The translations under genes and the position numbers were made by a program. The notes beneath the pieces were generated by a model. It ran no database searches, was not told the DNA's origin, and saw only the letters and a program-made list of their open reading frames with translations. From assembly GCA_016929795.1 (NCBI GenBank), contig JAFGIA010000011.1, positions 1-8,924 on the forward strand: a stretch of DNA of 8,924 nucleotides, in the 5' to 3' direction. This DNA comes from Anaerolineae bacterium (lineage in GTDB: Bacteria; Chloroflexota; Anaerolineae; JAAYZQ01). Shown here in pieces: positions 5,982 to 8,924 of this stretch (position 1 is its first letter; the number at the start of each line of letters is the position of its first letter).

Positions 5982-7922
5982 CTACGGAGACAGGATAAAT
6001 ATCCACACGTCATTTTCGTGATAGATAGTGCGGTAGTAAGCGCTGGATTGCATTACCTGGGCATCGAGCAGAGGGGTGTCCGGATCATTCACACGTCCTC
6101 CTTGTGCCCCGACGTAGACGTGGGTGATCCCCTGGGAGCTCAACCACTCGACGGTGGCAGGATCGTCCAGGCTGGCGCTCGTCACATAACTGGTGAACGT
6201 CTTCACGTCCTCGATGTACTCTGGCTCAACAGCCGCTTCTGTTGTGTAGAGGAGAGGGGGGATCGTGTTCTCCCTTTGTGCCAGCAGCGGGATCCACCAT
6301 CCGCCGTCACTCCCTACGACATAGTGATCCGAGAATGCGAGAAATCCATTCACCAAAAAGCGGGCGTCAGGCGGCGTGTTGGCTTGGATCCAGCGCATTG
6401 CCGCCGCGTCTGCCTCTGTCATGATCTGAAACTCGGGTTTGAGCACTTGGGCCTGTGTGCGTGCTCCTCCCACCCCGAGGATCACGATCAACACTGCGGC
6501 TGCAGCGAGCACGACGCGGGAACGCCGGGCTGCAAGCTTGGCCGCTTCCACCCCCAAATAGCCCACGAGCATCGACACGGGCATGTACAACCCCAGGACG
6601 ACAAGAAAATTGTCTACCAGGCCAGTACCGGGCAGCCCGAGCCAGTGAGGGTTGGCAAGCAACAAGAGCATGATCGTCCACGCACCCACCAGGCTCATGG
6701 CACTGCGCCTGGCGAGTGCGAGCGCTGCGGCCACCACCGCGAGCGCTGCCAATGGCAAGGGCACCCATTGTGCCAGGTCTGCGTAAAGAAACGCCTGGTT
6801 CAGCGTCTCACCAGCGTTGGGTTGGTTTAGCAGGTTGGCGGCAATCGCCGGATACACGCTGCAGGCCAGGTGCCACAGCCAGGGTGTGAGAACCAGGATG
6901 CTTACGCCGCCACTCGCAACAAGCCCGAGCGCCAGCCGGCGTGCGCGGGTCTGACGCCGAAGGGCGTGCCACACGAGGTAGGGCAGCAGAAAAGATGGCA
7001 AAAATGTCGCGACGCGGTAATGAGTCAGTGCCAAGCCTCCCACGGCCAACCCCGCCAACAGCCACTGTCGAACCCCCGTTTGCCCTTCGTCGAGTGCTTC
7101 CATCATCAACCAGAGCGCGATAGGCAGCACGACCTGTGCCGCCAGTTGTGTGTAGCGCCCCCAATTTACGTAAAACGCAGGCATAGGCATCAGCAGTCCC
7201 GTGATGAATACGGCCAGGATGCCTACCCACCGGCTTTTGCCCAACCGCGTCGCCAGTGGGTAGAGGCTGAGCACTGCCATCACGTTGAGGTATTGCCCCA
7301 CGAGGACAACCGCGCGTGGAGTGGCATCGCCGGTTAGCCACCCAGTTGCCCACTGAAACAAGGCGACTGTCGAGTGAAAGCCAAAATGATAGCTGAATGT
7401 GCGCAGCGGCGCATAAGGCGCCCACGACTGGAACAGGCCGCCACGATCCAGGATCAGTTGGACGACCATCGTATGCTGATACGAGTCACCCCACAGGCCA
7501 TAATTGATGCCGCGCACCGGCCACAGGCGCGTCACGACGACGACGATGGTGAGGGCGGCGAGGATTATCAGTGGTGCGTCGACCCAGGCAAGCTGCTCCC
7601 GCCACGACACTCCACGCTGTCGCGCATCCCGCCACGTCACAGTCCCGTGCCACACGGCCACGGCTGCGCAGAGTGCGAGCACAGCCAACACCGACGCCGA
7701 TCCGATTTGCAGTCCAAGTAGATAGAGTGCGAGAATCGCAACAGGTGTCAGAGTGACCGTGAGACCGGCTGCGAGGACCATCTGTGAGGCAACATCGGGA
7801 CGGCTATCAGGGGACAGCGACTCCCACGGAAGCAGCAGCTTGAGCAGCGCCCAGCCGGGCAGCAAAAAAACAAACGGGGCGGCAAGAGTCGCTGTCGCTG
7901 TGCCCCAGGTAACTTCACTCAA
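5982..7922 (-). CDS. Polytopic GT-C-like membrane glycosyltransferase with periplasmic C-terminal domain, 646 aa
   Basis: About a dozen or more hydrophobic segments fill residues 10 to 485, followed by a soluble tail of some 155 residues. After the fourth helix, the loop LWGDSYQH (143-150) supplies the acidic residue (D146) expected in the first outer loop of GT-C enzymes. YHFGFH (178-183) and NWGRYTQ (253-259) add further polar sites between helices. The tail has NTPPDA (515-520) and SDGGWWIPLLAQR (538-550), reminiscent of the C-terminal domains of GT-C proteins. It resembles DUF6541-type or other uncharacterised GT-C proteins rather than a Wzy polymerase, though I cannot exclude one. Likely role is transfer of a polyprenyl-phosphate-linked sugar onto an extracytoplasmic acceptor. 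I chose TTG 7922 because AGGAGGAG lies 9 nt upstream. The frame is also open to GTG 7967, which has no ribosome-binding site and lies at the predicted promoter. It is the first gene of the operon. Confidence 0.85.
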   Translation of the reverse strand: MSEVTWGTATATLAAPFVFLLPGWALLKLLLPWESLSPDSRPDVASQMVLAAGLTVTLTPVAILALYLLGLQIGSASVLAVLALCAAVAVWHGTVTWRDARQRGVSWREQLAWVDAPLIILAALTIVVVVTRLWPVRGINYGLWGDSYQHTMVVQLILDRGGLFQSWAPYAPLRTFSYHFGFHSTVALFQWATGWLTGDATPRAVVLVGQYLNVMAVLSLYPLATRLGKSRWVGILAVFITGLLMPMPAFYVNWGRYTQLAAQVVLPIALWLMMEALDEGQTGVRQWLLAGLAVGGLALTHYRVATFLPSFLLPYLVWHALRRQTRARRLALGLVASGGVSILVLTPWLWHLACSVYPAIAANLLNQPNAGETLNQAFLYADLAQWVPLPLAALAVVAAALALARRSAMSLVGAWTIMLLLLANPHWLGLPGTGLVDNFLVVLGLYMPVSMLVGYLGVEAAKLAARRSRVVLAAAAVLIVILGVGGARTQAQVLKPEFQIMTEADAAAMRWIQANTPPDARFLVNGFLAFSDHYVVGSDGGWWIPLLAQRENTIPPLLYTTEAAVEPEYIEDVKTFTSYVTSASLDDPATVEWLSSQGITHVYVGAQGGRVNDPDTPLLDAQVMQSSAYYRTIYHENDVWIFILSP

Positions 7923-7931
7923 ATCGCCGAG

Positions 7932-7939
7932 CTCCTCCT
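7932..7939 (-). promoter_or_regulatory. Shine-Dalgarno AGGAGGAG deciding the start of the GT-C gene
   Basis: A strong anti-SD match lies 9 nt before TTG 7922. It favours this TTG over GTG 7967, which lacks any purine-rich match upstream. If translation began at 7967, this element would lie within the coding sequence as Ser-Glu-Glu-Glu-Leu codons. Confidence 0.6.
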
Positions 7940-7969
7940 CGCTGTCCCAAAATCGGTTTCCAACCACCT

Positions 7970-7998
7970 ATCTTATCATGAGGCGACCCTGTTGCCAA
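7970..7998 (-). promoter_or_regulatory. Candidate sigma-70-type promoter for the glycan operon
   Basis: On the minus strand a -35 box TTGGCA (7993-7998, 5 of 6 consensus bases) is followed after 17 bp by TAAGAT (7970-7975, 4 of 6). It lies in the only sizeable gap between transcription units (7923-8036). Transcription would begin near 7962-7964, giving a leader of about 40 nt before TTG 7922. No convincing hairpin-plus-T-run terminator for the upstream Nudix gene is visible in the same gap, so read-through from the Nudix gene remains possible. Predicted by eye only. Confidence 0.4.
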
Positions 7999-8013
7999 AT
8001 CGCACGCCTACAT

Positions 8014-8023
8014 CGACATGTCG
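8014..8023. promoter_or_regulatory. Perfect 10-bp palindrome CGACATGTCG upstream of the -35 box
   Basis: This self-complementary sequence begins 16 bp upstream of the candidate -35 element and lies just past the Nudix stop codon. It could be a regulator half-site pair, but a single 10-bp palindrome can occur by chance and no second copy was noticed in the window. Confidence 0.15.
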
Positions 8024-8036
8024 GTTTTCGTAGCTG

Positions 8037-8483
8037 CTAGTCGCCAACATCGAGTTTCTCGCGCACGTGCATGAGGATCTCTGCATGGTCGAACGCCAGG
8101 GTCGGCAGCGCATCCAGGTCGAACCATCCTACATCCCCTGCGTCGCTGCCCGCGTGCGGCTGCCATTCGGCTGCCTCCTCCTCGCTCACCCGCGCCAGGT
8201 GTGCCACGCTGATCGTCCACCCGCGCGGGTCGCGGCCCGGCTCGCCAAAGGTGTGCACTTGCTCCAGATGTGCCGCCTCGATGCCCGTCTCCTCTAGCAG
8301 CTCGCGTCTCGCTGCCACCTCCAGCGGCTCATACGGCTCGACGAATCCGCCTGGCAGTGCCCATTGCCCCAGAAACGGGGCACGCGCACGCTGCACGAGA
8401 AGCACCTGCCAGCCCCCTCGACGCGGCGCCACCACTGCCATGTCTACCGTCACCGCCGGCCGCTCATGCACTCTGGCTGCCAC
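8037..8483 (-). CDS. Nudix hydrolase, ADP-ribose/ADP-sugar pyrophosphatase-like, 148 aa
   Basis: A perfect Nudix box, G-x5-E-x7-REUxEExGU, runs from G46 to I68 and ends RELLEETGI. Its glutamates coordinate the divalent metal used to cleave nucleoside diphosphates linked to another group. RAPFLGQWALPGG (34-46) precedes it. GEPGRDPRG (80-88) and LPTLAFDHAEIL (126-137) are features of the COG1051 group that includes ADP-ribose pyrophosphatases and the N-terminal domain of NrtR regulators. The winged-helix domain of NrtR is absent, so this is probably an enzyme and not a regulator. The GTG start at 8483 has GGAGG 6 nt upstream. The gene overlaps the end of the debranching-enzyme gene by 20 nt, implying co-translation. 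Cytosolic. The substrate (ADP-ribose, ADP-glucose or another) is not decided by sequence. Confidence 0.93.
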   Translation of the reverse strand: MAARVHERPAVTVDMAVVAPRRGGWQVLLVQRARAPFLGQWALPGGFVEPYEPLEVAARRELLEETGIEAAHLEQVHTFGEPGRDPRGWTISVAHLARVSEEEAAEWQPHAGSDAGDVGWFDLDALPTLAFDHAEILMHVREKLDVGD

Positions 8484-8924
8484 TTCTCACCTCCGCCTCT
8501 GCGATCGCCTGCCAAGAACTCAGCACCTCCGCCACGGTCCACGCTTGCGCCAAGCACCCGCGCGGCGTGAAAGGGGCATCTCCGTCAAATATCTCGCTCA
8601 GGCTGCCCACCCCATGGCTCTCCACTTGCGACAGCAGCGGGTGGAGGTAGGAGCGCGCCACCTCTGGGTCACCGTATGCCCTCAGGTGCGCACGCACAAA
8701 GGGCCCGATCAGCCATCCCCACACCGTCCCCTGGTGGTAAGCTCCGTCTCGCATGCGTCGATCGCCCCCATAGTGACCGGCGTAGCCTGGCTCGCCAGGC
8801 GCCAGGCTGCGTAGCCCATGCGACGTCAGCAGGTGCTTGGCGCACGCACCTACGATCGCCCGTCCCTGCTCCGGTGTCAGCGCGCTGTGTGGCAGCGACA
8901 CAGCCAGAAGCTGGTTCGGGCGCA
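8464..8924 (-). CDS. Glycogen-debranching enzyme, amylo-alpha-1,6-glucosidase C-terminal fragment
   Basis: The frame enters from the right edge and ends at TGA 8464-8466, giving the last 152 residues of a longer protein. It begins with RPNQLLAVSLPHS (1-13). HYGGDRRMRDGAYHQGTVWG (50-69) and WLIGPF (70-75) follow, then SEIFDGD (109-115) and GCLAQAW (122-128). These are conserved blocks of the GDE_C (alpha/alpha)6-barrel of bacterial and archaeal debranching enzymes (GH133-like), which hydrolyse alpha-1,6-linked glucose at branch points of glycogen-like alpha-glucan in the cytosol. The GTG at 8901 is an internal Val codon and not a start, since homology continues upstream of it. Gly replaces the usual Pro in TVWGWL (family commonly TVWPWL). 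It is coupled to the Nudix gene by overlap. The N-terminal and linker regions lie outside the window. Confidence 0.93.
   Translation of the reverse strand, partial: RPNQLLAVSLPHSALTPEQGRAIVGACAKHLLTSHGLRSLAPGEPGYAGHYGGDRRMRDGAYHQGTVWGWLIGPFVRAHLRAYGDPEVARSYLHPLLSQVESHGVGSLSEIFDGDAPFTPRGCLAQAWTVAEVLSSWQAIAEAEVRSGSQSA

Noticed and set aside
5784..6830. A 348-codon open frame on the plus strand, and other long plus-strand frames such as 2708-3553 and 8071-8814
   Set aside because: They are antisense to genes with clear family motifs. Their translations are rich in His, Arg, Pro and Cys without recognisable domains, as expected for shadows of GC-rich coding sequence.
7923..7967. GTG 7967 as start of the GT-C gene
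   Set aside because: There is no Shine-Dalgarno upstream and it lies before the predicted transcription start. TTG 7922 has a strong site. It remains a possible alternative.
7968..8036. Intrinsic terminator after the Nudix gene
   Set aside because: Short complementary pieces such as GGCG/CGCC occur, but there is no stable hairpin followed by a T-run on the minus strand.
1..8924. CRISPR arrays, tRNA or rRNA genes, transposases, defence systems
   Set aside because: The window is filled by the minus-strand genes described. No repeat arrays, cloverleaf-like segments or mobile-element proteins were seen.

Overview
The window is a GC-rich (by eye about 60%), gene-dense bacterial segment in which every supported gene lies on the minus strand, so transcription runs from high to low coordinates. 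No rRNA, tRNA, insertion sequence or CRISPR array is visible. The GT-C/GT2 style and the NTPPDA-type periplasmic tail of the large membrane protein, the RPNQLLAVSLPHS-type debranching enzyme, and frequent TTG/GTG starts would fit a member of the Chloroflexota. This is only a guess from general resemblance; there is no marker gene.

Right end (about 8037-8924): the C-terminal part of a glycogen-debranching enzyme (amylo-alpha-1,6-glucosidase type, GH133-like) overlaps by 20 nt a small Nudix hydrolase with a perfect Nudix box. They look like one translationally coupled pair. The intergenic stretch 7923-8036 follows. It holds a good sigma-70-like promoter candidate (TTGGCA, 17 bp, TAAGAT), a 10-bp palindrome upstream of it, and a strong Shine-Dalgarno ahead of the next gene.

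Left and centre (1-7922): one compact operon of eight genes, seven complete and the last cut by the window edge. In transcription order: a polytopic GT-C-like membrane protein with a periplasmic C-terminal domain; a DPM1/GtrB-like GT2 glycosyltransferase with two C-terminal membrane helices; two class I SAM-dependent methyltransferases; a GT4 glycosyltransferase; a GT2 rhamnosyltransferase-like enzyme; and two more class I methyltransferases. The first seven genes are joined by gaps of at most 9 nt or overlaps of 4-11 nt. Only the last junction is looser (59 nt).

The gene set reads as assembly of a decorated surface glycan. The GtrB-like enzyme could charge a polyprenyl-phosphate with a sugar. 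The GT-C protein could use that lipid-linked donor on the outer face of the membrane. The GT4 and GT2 enzymes could extend a chain in the cytoplasm, and up to four methyltransferases could O-methylate sugars or cap the chain. Substrates cannot be read from the sequence. No flippase, polymerase or nucleotide-sugar synthesis gene is in the window, so the pathway probably continues beyond the left edge or is served by genes elsewhere.
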